A stretch of DNA of 64,000 nt from Ophthalmolycus amberensis (Eukaryota; Chordata; Actinopteri; Perciformes; Zoarcidae), in the NCBI GenBank assembly GCA_024529925.1, contig JAFEUB010001102.1, positions 468,001 through 532,000 of the forward strand. The letters run 5' to 3'. Below are positions 48,945-60,663 of this stretch, in pieces (position 1 is the first letter of the stretch; each line of letters opens with the position of its first letter). The notes beneath the pieces are model-generated. The model worked only from the letters and a program-made list of their open reading frames with translations. It did no database searches and was not told the origin of the DNA. A program made the position numbers and the translations under genes.

Positions 48945-49490
48945 GTAGTAGTATAAGTTGTAGTAGAAGTATTATTAGTAGAAGTATTAGTAGCATTAGA
49001 ATAAGTACTAGTAGTAGTAGTAGTAGTAGTAGTGATATTTGTAGTAGTAGTAGAAGTTGTAGTTGTAGTAGAAGTATTATTAGTAGTAGAAGTATTAGTA
49101 ATTAGAAGAAGTAGTAGAAGACGTAGTATCAGTAGTCATAGTAATAGCTGTAGTATTGGTCGTAGTATTTACTATCACAGTAGTAGTAGTAGTAATAGTA
49201 ATGGCAGTAGAAGTAGCAGTAGTAGTACTAGTAGCAGTCGTACTAATAGCTGTAGTAGTATTACTACTTTTAGTAGCATGAATAGCAGTAGTAGTAGTAG
49301 CAGTTGTCGTATAAGTAATAGTAGTAGTGGTAGTAATAGCAGTAGTGGTAGTAATAATATTGATGGTAGCAGTAATAGCACTAGTAATAGTAGCAACAGC
49401 AAAAGTTGTAGTAGAAGTAGTAGCAGCAGTAGTAGTAGTAATACTAGAAATATTAGCAGCAGTAGTAGTTGTTGCAGTATTAGTAAGAGC
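48945..49490 (+). repeat. Degenerate TAG (GTA) triplet array, left arm
   Basis: About 545 bases built of AGT/TAG triplets with scattered substitutions (AAG, CAG, ATT units). The inner part mirrors the CTA array at 49741-50235; the last 80 bases (49410-49490) have no partner. Confidence 0.95.
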
Positions 49491-49549
49491 AGTCATTATT
49501 TCAACAAAAAAGCCCAATTTTGAGCTTAATGTTAACATAGTTAATCCAT

Positions 49550-49736
49550 GGGGCTTTTATTTTGAAAGGGTGGGGCTGGGTGGGGGAGGGAGGGGGAGAG
49601 GAGACATAATCATAATGTTTGACACACATAAACAGAGGTTATTAAATGACAGGCTTCATCACAAGCAGTTCAGTTAGAATTCACTCTCTGGGGCTTTTAT
49701 TTTGAAATGGGGTGTGGGGGAGAAGGGGAGAGGAGA
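49550..49736 (+). repeat. Direct repeat with G-quadruplex motif in the foldback centre
   Basis: GGGGCTTTTATTTTGAAA begins at 49550 and again at 49690, each followed by a G-rich tract and GGGGAGAGGAGACA. In the first copy 49568-49596 has six G-runs of three or more separated by one or two bases, a strong G-quadruplex pattern. Confidence 0.85.
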
Positions 49737-50235
49737 CAACTTTTGCTGTTGCTACTATTACTAGTGCTATTACTGCTACCATCAATATTATTACTACCAC
49801 TACTGCTATTACTACCACTACTACTATTACTTATACTACAACTGCTACTACTGCTATTCATGCTACTACCAGTACTAATACTACTACAGCTATTAGTACG
49901 ACTGCTACTAGTACTACTACTACTGCTACTTCAAATACTGCCATTACTTCATTACTTTTACTACTACTACTACTACTACTGTTATATTAAATACTACGAC
50001 CACTACTACAGCTATTACTACTACTACTGATACTAGGCTACTACTTCTTCTAAATACTAATACTTCTACTACTAATGATACTTCTACTATCATTACTACA
50101 ACTACGACTTCTACTACTACTATTACAAATATCACTACTGCTACTACTACTACTTATTCTAATGCTACTAATACTTCTACTACTAATAATACTTCAACTA
50201 CAACTTCTACTACTATTACTACAAATATCACTACT
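49736..50235 (+). repeat. Degenerate CTA (TAC) triplet array, right arm
   Basis: About 500 bases of ACT/CTA triplets, the inverted partner of the left array. Its first 60 bases match the reverse complement of 49350-49409 almost perfectly. Confidence 0.95.
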
Positions 50236-50636
50236 TCTGAAATTTGTTTAAGCTACAGAAATTGTTCAAATATCAAAATGTTCAGCTCTTTCAAGAGAGG
50301 GGTGCTTTGACTTTTCATATTTGTAATCTTTAAACTTTTTGAATTAAGCTTTTTGCAATTTTCTTTTGAATGGGATCTCTATGGAGAAAATCTTCAAATC
50401 CTGTTATACTTCTTCAACTTTCAAAGCCTTCTTCTTCCTCATACTTTCAGCTACAGACACCATAGTTAGACATTTCAACTAGAAGGTTTTTCAGCAGTGC
50501 AGTTTAAATGCTTTTGGGCTTCAACATTTTTCAGACAGATAGTCTCCCATTTCTTAATTTTCAGCAATTTTTTCACAATTAATTTCAGCTTTCAGCATTC
50601 CAACGCATTTTCAGCAGGAAATGCATTTTCTAGTTA

Positions 50637-51152
50637 GTCCAATCACTGGCAAACAGGCCTGTGTTATCACTGCAGCACGACAGTCTTTCAGAGCTGAAAT
50701 TAAACCATGCACACTACTGTTCCAGTGCCAAGGGGAGTAGAGATTTAGCTCCACTGGCGCCGCGCATGGATAAATCACCACCACTAAGCAGCCTGTAGCA
50801 CTGTCATGGCAAAAAAAAGGAGAGGGCAAATAAAATGTGCCGCTGTTTATGACAAAAAGACCATTATATGTGATGACAAACTAGTGATGAGCACTTTGGT
50901 TCAAAGAGAAATCTGTCTGCAGCTTCAAAAAGAGGGAATGCCTGTCAGAATAAAAGCGGATAGACAAAAGGAAAGAAAAAAAGAAGACTGAAGAACGTGT
51001 AACTGAGAAGAACAGAGGTGCCAAAAAAGATCGTCCGCAAACAAGGTCTCCTTTTATTGAGAGAGAAAGATGAATAGCAAAAAATGTCAGAATTAAGTGA
51101 CAGAGAGAATGACAAGGAATGGGAAAAAGCAGTGATTGGAAATGTGTGCAGT

Positions 51153-51209
<57 letters not shown>

Positions 51210-52619
51210 TAGGCATATTAGTGCATTGGTGTCTATGCGCTGTGTGCATGCCCAAATGTTTCTTCCCCAGACTTTGGCTTGTGGGAGTATCACGAAACTG
51301 TGTTTCCCAGCTTAGGCCCTGTTTACTCTCCTTAAAATGCAGATGTTGGTAATAAATCCTGCGCTTGCTCATTTATTTTGGGGGACTGCACCTTGCTTTT
51401 TTAAAGCCATCTATCACTCACAGCTCCTGAATCAATGAGATGCAGAGGAAAGCGGTGTCAGCACAGAGGCACGCAGGGAGAATACCATCAGCCTGGACCA
51501 GTCGGAGGAGCGAGGAGGATTGAAGCAGGAATAGATCAAAGCATCTGTCACACATTGGGACTGCGTGGTGACAGAGGTCAGGTTCTTGTGGGCATTACTA
51601 AAAGAAAAATGTGCTCATGCCATCCACGATAAGAAATATAGTTTAAATATTGCAAACTGTAAAAAAAAATTAAAAAAAATGTTTCAGGTGAAGTATGTAA
51701 ATAAAGACCTAAATTCAACTAGGTAATTAATTTCACTCAATCTGCATTTAGTATTCAGATATGCAGTGTTATCCCTTGTGGGCTCATTGAGGGGAACCAG
51801 GGGTGAACCGCTTCAAACCGAGCCCATCTGGAGGCTCCCTCCCTGGGATTCACTCTCCTGTGAGAGGGCCACATCAACCTCTTTTCCACAGCTGCCACAT
51901 CCACCCGCCCAGCCTGCCAGGCACTTGTTAAACAAGACTGTCTCAGCCCGCGGACCTGAGCAAAAGGAATATGGAAGAGATCTGGGCTCAGCAGAGGGAG
52001 ATGAGAGAGTGGGGAGAGAAGAAAGTTGGAGAGCAAAGTGAGAGTGGGAGGGGAGGAATGGGCAGGGGGGAAAATATATGGTTTGCGGTGAGAGGCGAGA
52101 GAAAGAGTTGCTGTGAAGAGGGACATCAAAGGCTCACGATTGTTCTGTACTTTTTAGTGTTGCTGCTAATCAGCTAACGGAGAGACGCAGCCGCCTCTTC
52201 AACTGGAGGATGTTAGGAAAGCCTCCCTCCATCATTCCTCTAAGCTGGGACTGAGCTGTCCATCGCTATAGTCAACGGTCAGTAATCTGTCAGTGAGTTA
52301 TGAGTCTGTCCACCTGAGTCTGCTTGTTTATTTATCCAGAGTATGGAGAGAAACAAAGAGGCGCACACTTTCACCTGAGGTGGAAACTTGAGACCACACA
52401 CTCGTCAGACTGAAATATGCATGAATAATATGATTTTTTTTTTGCTCACTTGGGGGCGGCACAAAAAGCTGTAAACACAAAATTGTGATATAAGCAATAT
52501 GATGAACATGTTGGCAAACAGTTCCACATCCAACAGACAGAACGACATCAACATTCATTTGGAGTCGTGTGTCTGGTCAACTGAATGTCAGTCCAATATT
52601 CACTCTCTTTTTAATCTCT
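50637..52619. other. Non-coding region after the foldback element
   Basis: No gene recognised. Contains a GT repeat at 51154-51207 and a purine-rich stretch near 51965-52100. Confidence 0.7.
51154..51207 (+). repeat. GT dinucleotide microsatellite, 27 units
   Basis: Fifty-four bases of uninterrupted GT. Confidence 0.96.
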
Positions 52620-52639
52620 TGTTTTAACTTCTACGATCT

Positions 52640-53395
52640 CCTGAGGGAAATAATATGCCTCAAATGCTCCACCATGTTTACCAGCTAGTCGCTAACTTTG
52701 TTTGCCTGCCGTTCGGTGCTGGGCAGGTAGCGTACAGTTGATTTGTCCTTTCAAGCAACTGCCCAAAACAATAAACTAACTATACGCTCAGCCCTGTCTC
52801 CTAAACATTGCGTTCGTATACAACGAAGCTGCATTGTGAATTACCTTTAGATGGAAACGTATCTTGTCGTGGATTACGTTTGCTTCTGCGTATCAAAAAT
52901 ACTTTTCAAATGAGTCCGTAAGAGCAGGTCAGGGTGGTGCATGAGTCAAAAAAACACAAGCCCTGTTCCTGTCCCGTGTGAACCAGTTGCTTTTGTTGCC
53001 TGAACCCAACCAAGTTGTTGCATTTTTGTGTCATTTGAAGCCAAACCATGATGTTTTTAATTAAACCTAACGGAAAGATTTAGTAGTATTTTTGTTTTGA
53101 ATCGTTTCAATTTACAACCTTAACCACATGTTTGAAACTGTTTAAAACTGTGACTGTCATGGGAGAAAATCAATTTCCTTGGAAACATAATTGAGAATGC
53201 AGTTTTGTTGTATTGGAACGTAATTTTGTAGGAGACCAAAACAAAAAAATATTGAGTCAAAAAATGCTAAAAGAGTAAAAAGAATAATAGAGTTGTGGGG
53301 AACTTCCAAACTTGGTGGTGTCTCTGTAGGTTCATAACGTGTAGTCAGTTGAGCCATGGTTAATATATGAAAATATTGATTTGTGCAGGTTATAG
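52640..53395. repeat. Mosaic of dispersed fish-repeat fragments
   Basis: Includes CTCCACCATGTTTACCAGCT, GGTGCTGGGCAGGTAGCGTA, TGTTGCCTGAACCCAACCAA and an end like that of 32810-32925 (GGTGGTGTCTCTGTAGG, TTAATATATGAAAATATTGA). I recognise these as common fish repeat wording but cannot draw exact borders. Confidence 0.5.
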
Positions 53396-54848
53396 TCACA
53401 AACTTAGTCTCCCACTGTTGTGAGACATATTATCCGAAGATATGGACAGCAAAGACATTCAGACCTGAACAATTTTGAGGCGCTTGTAGTCTACATTTAC
53501 CATATTATTAATACTTAATCTATTTATTTAGATTCATTATTATGTGCTATTAAAAAATAGATGTAGTCTCGTTAAAAATATTCTGCATTGATATCGATTG
53601 ACCTACGAAAATGTAAATATTATAAATATATTTCTGCATAATAACAATCTAATAATACTCGGTGCTGCATCATGAGTACTTTTGATAGTTAATTACATTT
53701 TGCCATTACACAACTGCAGACACCAGAGTCATGTGGTTGTTAGTAAAAGGCAGCAACTGTGGAAAAAACTTGGTGGGAGGTGTAAACAGACAAGTTCATC
53801 ATCGTCTATCAGCGCCAACAGGAAAACTCCGGGGCATGTTGCAGAAGCCACACACACTGGGGCTGTCTGGGAGGCCTTGTCTGTGTTTATCGAAGGGTCA
53901 GCACCCTCGTGGGATGAGCTCACTGGAAGGTCAGTGCACACGTCACTCCTGTTACTCTCATACAACCATCAATCACCGCCCTAATGCAAGTCTATTGCTG
54001 GCAAGTCAGGCAATTACGACAGCCTAATTGCAGGTAATGTCAGTGAAAGCCCAAAGTCAACCAGAGACATGCAACGAACTGAATACTGAATGTGGACTGA
54101 AAGCAACATGGTTTACAACATGGTTCCTATGGCTTTGTACAAGCATTTGGTAAATATTCAAACAAAGCCACTCTTATCTTATACCCCCATGTTAAACACT
54201 TGTTCAGTTGAGTTCCGACACATTCAAGAATGGCCCAGTGAGAGAAGCAGTGGAGTGGAGTGCCGAAAACAAACATTTTGAGAACGGAGACAAAAGCTCT
54301 AATTTCAGAATTTCGAGAACTTCTATTTGGCGGGATGGTCTTAAGGTGCCATGACGCTCATGCATAAATCATGCAATCATCATCAATGCATATTCAGCGA
54401 GGCTGCATCGCTCTGCGTCTCTATGGGAGATTAGAGGGAGCCCGGACTGTGACAAAACCCAGCTGATTGTAATGAGCTTTTTTGTGGCTTCCTGCGCTGA
54501 CAAAACAAGCCTAAATTAATCATGATACCACCCTCCTACTGCGGCAAGGGAGCCTTAAGCTTTCATCGGCAGTCCCAGTTGTATATTGGACCCTGAGACA
54601 GACATTTTCTTTGATGCAAAGTGAATTAGGCTTCAAACCGCTTTGATTTAAGTCATTCACAGCAAATCGGTGAAAGAATATGTTTTCAATAATTGGCTCG
54701 CCTTTATGAAACGTGACTCAAATTGGTGGCAGTTTGTTTGTTGCACCATCTGCAGTGAAAGGCGTTAGATAAGTGAGAGGGATGAGGGAATAAACAGAAG
54801 CAGAAATACACGCGTAAACCTACAGCTGGTATCACAGGAAGCAAAATG

Positions 54849-54850
<2 letters not shown>

Positions 54851-54910
<60 letters not shown>
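54851..54910 (+). repeat. GT dinucleotide microsatellite, 30 units
   Basis: Sixty uninterrupted bases of GT. Confidence 0.96.
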
Positions 54911-54911
<1 letters not shown>

Positions 54912-57900
54912 GTGCGCTGAAATGTGCGGGCAGAGATTTATTTTGCATTGACTTTCCATCTCCTTCTGACAACTTAAGCTCCATTCATTACTCCAGCATA
55001 AATGTTGCATTTTCAGGTAATGACCAAAGTAAAGTATTGTAAATCTAACTTCTCAGGTCGAAGTCGTCATCTGTTGGTCACTTTGAATACTTTAGTTTAG
55101 CACATATTGCTTCGTGTATTGACTTAATTCACTGTTCGTTAGCCCCGTCCCTTCGTCACTGTTGCTACGCCTGTCAAGCATTCCGTTCTCACAAGACACA
55201 GAAGGCAGTTTACAGTGATGAAGGTGGCAGATTTACCACTCAAAATTCTCAGTAGGTTTTGAAACAATGACTACTTGATGGTAGACAAAAGCAGGCTTCT
55301 CATTGATTTCATTGATTTTTGCCGGCTGATACGATACTGCTGCCATCCGATTTGATTAGCCAGCTAGTTAATAATCTAAAGTTAGCTCCATGAGTTGGTG
55401 GAAAACACTGTCTCCGTCTGACTTTCCAATGTTTCTTGCTGACTCCCCCTGAGTCCTGTAGATGCAGAGTATCGCTCTCGCTACAGGTCGCATGCACACT
55501 GCGTCAGCATGGGGAGAGAATCCAAAGGCTGACGCACCTGCCCTGCCTAGACATGGTTGCTAAGCCATGACTGGCAGTACAATCACTGATCGTGGGAGGC
55601 GGTTTAGTGAATGGTCAATTCACCAACATTTTGATTTGACGCCAGTGTTTCCCAGCTGTGCGACAGCAGGATCTCATCCAAAATAAGCACCGACTGCCTT
55701 ATATCCTGCCAATAATAGCATTCAAATGCAAACACAACTGAAAACCCTTGACAGCATTTTAATTGCACTATTAAATCACTTCCTATTTGTGCTGCAGGCA
55801 GTGAGAACTGATAGTCCAAAGTTAAAATGACGGCAGCTGCTTTACATTTGTAAAATGTGTTATTTCTTCGAGAGCATCATCAGATAGGTAATGACATTAC
55901 CATATCGGCTTATTCACCAGCTGGAGGTGTCCTCCTGGTCAGGAATGATGACACTGCGGGGGTTATGATTTGACAGGAAGCCGAGGACACGTCTCATCAG
56001 ACTCTTTAGTCACACTGAGAAGAGACGCTCACATCCTCTCTGTCTCACTACTTGCCTCATGATTCCATTACCTGGAGTGCCAGAGGGCGCGTGGGGCAGG
56101 AGCCATCTACACGGGAAGCCAAGAAGCAAGTGAAGGCAATGACTGGATGAAGGCAGGTGCTCTGTGGACGAATGGAACATGAATATATCAAAAAATATTT
56201 GAATGTCTCCTTCTCTGGCAAACGGATTGCCTGGGTTGGGTGGATTTCATTCCAGCCACATGCCTCCAGGACAAACTGGGTCTTCTCATTTTAAGGCACA
56301 TCTTCCCGTTTGTGCATGTTCAACATTTTGTGATAATAGAGAAACTGGGTCAAACTAGCACTCTCTCATTCCAGTCACCATAATTTCAATGGAGGGAGAA
56401 CGTCTGAGCATTTTGCATTGGGGTGATGGAAAGAAACGAGCAAGTTTTAATTCAGCAAGTGAACTTTGGTGACTGCTGTTTTCCGACGGGATATGGAAGG
56501 ATTTCGTTTTAGACCGCTTACACAACCGCTATGGGAATAGAAGGAGGGGGAAATAGTTGTACGGATTACTTCTGCCCAAAGAGCCATTGCCTTGAGGACA
56601 GGTTATCTAATCCAAAATCTCACAATTGCTGCAAAAGTTTGCTGTGCTCAACACAGAACAAAAATAAGAGAAATATTCACATCCTGCTGGTTCAATATGA
56701 GAACAGGGATGCCCCGAAGTAATTTTCTTCGAATGACCTGCACTGTTGCACATGAATAATGTACAAAAGCCATAAAATGGCAAAAAAAAGAACTTTAATG
56801 GTTTTACCTCGCCTTATACAAACTATCCCAAGAGATGTCACATTACAAAAAAAATCATTTGGAAACAGCAGCTACCCAAGCAATATAAGCCATAATAAAC
56901 TCGCTGACTGCAGTACATATGACTCCCATCTCAGCATACAGTTTAAGTGCTACTGAAAGGCACTGAACTGTAGACTGTAAGCTGAAGTGTCAAGGAACTC
57001 GACAACCATGTTAATCAATGCAGAATCGTCGTGGTTTTGACAAAGATTTCCCAGAAAGAGGGAGCAGGAGTTGGGGAAATGAGTGGATGTGCGAAAGAAG
57101 GAGAGGGGGGGGGGATGTATGGATGGAGACAGTGGAAACATGGGCACTCGGACTGAGCCATTCTGTCTGAGTGAAAACTATAGGCAGCTATTTGGACGGC
57201 ATCCAGACACCTGGAGCTGTTGCCAGGTTGCGGTGAGTTGGGCCTTTCAGAGGGTTGTGAATGGGGAGCCGGAGCTCGGCACTAACAGGCCTTTCAAGGC
57301 TCTTTTCCTCTGATAACGGTGGCGTTTTAAAGCAGGTCAAGCTGACAAGGCAGCAGCCGGGACCCCTGTGGTCACTCCTCTTCAAGGAAATTTGACAGAA
57401 GGGACAACTGGACTGTTTAACCGCTAGCGCTGCTCCTGGAGCTGGAGGATTACACAACAGAACAGTTTGTTCCAGCCAAGTGATACATCTGCAAGCATGC
57501 GCATGAAGTATAAACTGTAAAGAGACACCTTCAGTAAATAGCTGTGCAAACAAACATAGATATTCTTTCCTTCTTTCAACATTAACCAATAACCATGGCG
57601 CGTGGCCACAAAAAGTTACTCACGCCACCAAATATCGCCTGCATAAGTATACGTTTTATCAGGTCTCTTGAGAATTAGACTGCATTCACACCAAGCTCGA
57701 ATCCGCGTTTTGTGTGAACACGGCTTTAGACAAAATAACGGTGTAATACAAAACAAAATCCACATGCCACAAACCTTCGCCAAGCAACGTAACATTTTCA
57801 CTAACATCCCGATTCATTTGTGGCTTTTAGTTCAACATTCTACAAAAAACGGCAAACAGTTATTGATGCTGGCTAAACAATATGTCGGGGCTACTGAAGT

Positions 57901-58761
57901 ATGTTACTAAACCTACTCCAGACCTTACAGAAGAACCAGAAACACAAACACACTATGAAAAAAGTTAAGTACGGTAAGTTTGTGTTAAGTTGCGTTAAAT
58001 TGCATTCTCTGCATTTATTTACATACGTAAGTATAAGACTAAAAATGTACTTTGGCCACCAAATGTAGAGGTTAAGTGCTTAAAATATGACCTGCTTTCT
58101 CTGGTGTGTCTTTCTGGTTTGCAAAGAATAATTCTGGTTGAAAAGTTGATGTGGCAACATAAATTAAAGTTACTGCATCAAATGAAAACATCATATTTAA
58201 ACACAAGCCTTTCAGGAACACAGTAAACCTGTCCTGTTATAATGGAGTTGTAGAAAAAGTGTTTTATTTTAAGTAAAAGTAGTGACACCAGAATGTGAAA
58301 ATACTTACAATAAATTTGGACTTAGGTAACATTACTCACAGCAAAAATGTAAAGCACAAAAAGAATTTCCCCTTTTCAGTGTGATATTATTATGCATAAT
58401 ATTACTGATAATTAACTAATGGCTATGAATGTGTACAAATATGAAATCCTTGGCCCAACAGTGATTCCAGCTAAAAAGGACCAGACACAATGAAAGCCTG
58501 GCAGTCATTCCTCTTTAGCTGATGTTCTGGCTGAGCACAGCTGGAGGGGAAAGCAGAAGGAGGAAGGGGAGAAGACGGAAGATTTTTTTTACGACTGAAC
58601 ATTTGTCCTTGCGTCTGTCAGTCAGTGCTGATCCAGCCTTTTTGTTTCCGAGCTCATTCCTCTTCTATTCCTTCTGAAATGCTAATATGGCAAGTTAGTG
58701 CGCCAGCGTCAGCCTTTCTCAGCCTTCGCCTCACGCCTCAAATCATTATATCTTCTGTATG

Positions 58762-58873
<112 letters not shown>

Positions 58874-60583
58874 GTCTCCTCTTCTGCACAAAAGCAGAGT
58901 TCGGTTCTGGCTTGTTTAAAATATCTCCAAACTTAGGAGAAGGTCAGCGGTCATGTAAATTTTGCATTTTCCAAGACGAGAGCAGAAAAACAACAGCCAC
59001 ATACTGTTAAACACTGCTCCTCGTCACATTTCGCCAACGCAGTGACCTTTCTTTGTACCGTTCTGAAAAGAACCAATTTCAGGCACCTTTATCCGCGTTG
59101 TGTGTGGATGAAAGCTATAATTTCAGCTGTTTCTCAAAACTTCCTTTGACAGTTCTTTCAGTGCTACCTGAATCCCCGAGGTGCTCATCAGAATACGAGA
59201 GAGACTAGTGCCTTCATCAGCTGAACACATGGTGCCGAATTCTTCTCTCACATCCTCCTGACAGATAAATCAAACTGTGTCAGTCATCCAAGAAAAAATG
59301 AATGTGGTTACAAATAAAAAGTTGAAAAGCCTCTGTGTACGAGTCAAAACCAATATGCACGAGGAGGGGCGGAATCAAAGATGTGATGGGGCCGCTATCT
59401 AAACCTAAGATCTGACTGGCCGAGGAACTCTCAAAATTACACTTCACGTTATGATTACAGTGTGCCATGACTGCACTCTATCGGATATGCTCTCTGGTTG
59501 GCTGAGTCCTTTCCCAGTATCTATTCTAATAAGCGGGAGAGTTAATCGAGAGCATAGACCAACCCCCCCCCCCCCCACCCCCATGGGAGCAGCCAGACTG
59601 TAGCGCTGACAGCCAGAGAGCATTAAGCACAGGGGTACTGCCGCCCAGTGCAGGCGCTCAGTGAACCGTGACGGTGTCATTTCTTTTAATAGGGCTTCTT
59701 TCTTTCTCGTTCCCTCGTTTTCTCTCTTAAAGTCTGCTTCCTTTTCTCCCTTCTTTTTCAGATATAGTTCCATTCTCCTCTGTTGTATACTGCCAGCCGT
59801 GAACCCTTCCCAGCCTCCTATAGACATCCTCTTTGCCAGATCTCTCTTCCTTTCTTTCTTTAATCCCATGCCCTCCTCTCGCCTGTTTAGAATGCAAGAC
59901 GTCGGGATGCGGTTGTTGCCGAAAACCCCAACGGCGTGTGGGGAACTCTAATTGGTTTGCTTAACCTTCAGAGCACAATGAGCAGGCTGTAATGAAGGCT
60001 CATGATTCATGGCCAGGTAATAAAGTTGAAGAGGGCCGTTTATCCAACACAACGCACACACACATACCTCAAGACGCTCTGAGTAATACACAGCTGCATA
60101 TGGGATTTAACACAACATCAGGAGTGTGTTGTCAGACAGGCGTATGGGCCCTAATAAAGCCCGAAGCTATTCTACTGAGAGACTATTGAAAGCCTTGGCA
60201 AGTGATTTTCATCAAAAACGTGCAAGCAACATGGCAACCAGGTGCGGGTAATGTGAACGCTGGATCCCAGAAGGGAAAATGATCAGGCCGTGTGACAGTT
60301 GATGACATAATGTAAAAGTGTGCGCGGTCAGCGGCTCTGCTTGTGACAGACCAAAGCTGCACAGGTTGCTCGCAGGTTGCCGACGGCACACTCTTTCCAT
60401 ATGTACAGTAAATGTCTTGTCTCGCGGCTGAAAGCCAGGCTAAATTGAACGCGGTGTGTTCACACAAAGGCCTTTCAGGGGAGACGGCATTTAGATCGTG
60501 CACCCTGATTAGACACAATACACGAGAGCTAAAGGAAACTTGTTAGCACGACAGGGCAAAGCTTCACAGAAGGCTGAATTTGC

Positions 60584-60584
<1 letters not shown>

Positions 60585-60653
<69 letters not shown>

Positions 60654-60663
60654 GTGTGTGTGT
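60585..60663 (+). repeat. GT microsatellite with two interruptions
   Basis: About 79 bases of GT with one TA and one GC variant unit. Confidence 0.95.

Larger units (their letters stand above)
48707..50634. mobile_element. 1.93-kb foldback element with TAG/CTA triplet arms
   Basis: The left end ACTAGAAAAAGCATTTCCTG and the right end CAGGAAATGCATTTTCTAGT are inverted copies, flanked on both sides by TA (48705-48706 and 50635-50636), as expected for a Tc1/mariner-type target duplication. Left arm 48707-49409 and right arm 49736-50634 are reverse complements through unique flanks (CATTTTGATATTTGAACA, AAGTTTAAAGATTACAAATA) and through degenerate TAG/CTA arrays with the same interruptions. The right arm has about 177 extra bases (50379-50555). 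The 326-base centre is G-rich. No transposase is encoded, so it is non-autonomous; Ser-, Leu- and Thr-rich openings inside it are triplet artefacts. Confidence 0.85.

Noticed and set aside
49032..49538. Ser-, Thr- and Leu-rich openings of up to 163 codons
   Set aside because: All are translations of the TAG/CTA triplet array in different frames; none is a protein gene.
49707..50030. Leu/Tyr-rich opening of 107 codons
   Set aside because: Same artefact from the right-arm triplet array of the foldback.
48945..50235. CRISPR-like array
   Set aside because: The triplet tracts lack repeat-spacer periodicity, and this is a vertebrate genome.
59444..59869. 141-codon minus-strand opening
   Set aside because: Lys/Glu-rich reading of pyrimidine-rich DNA with no domain and no conservation evidence.
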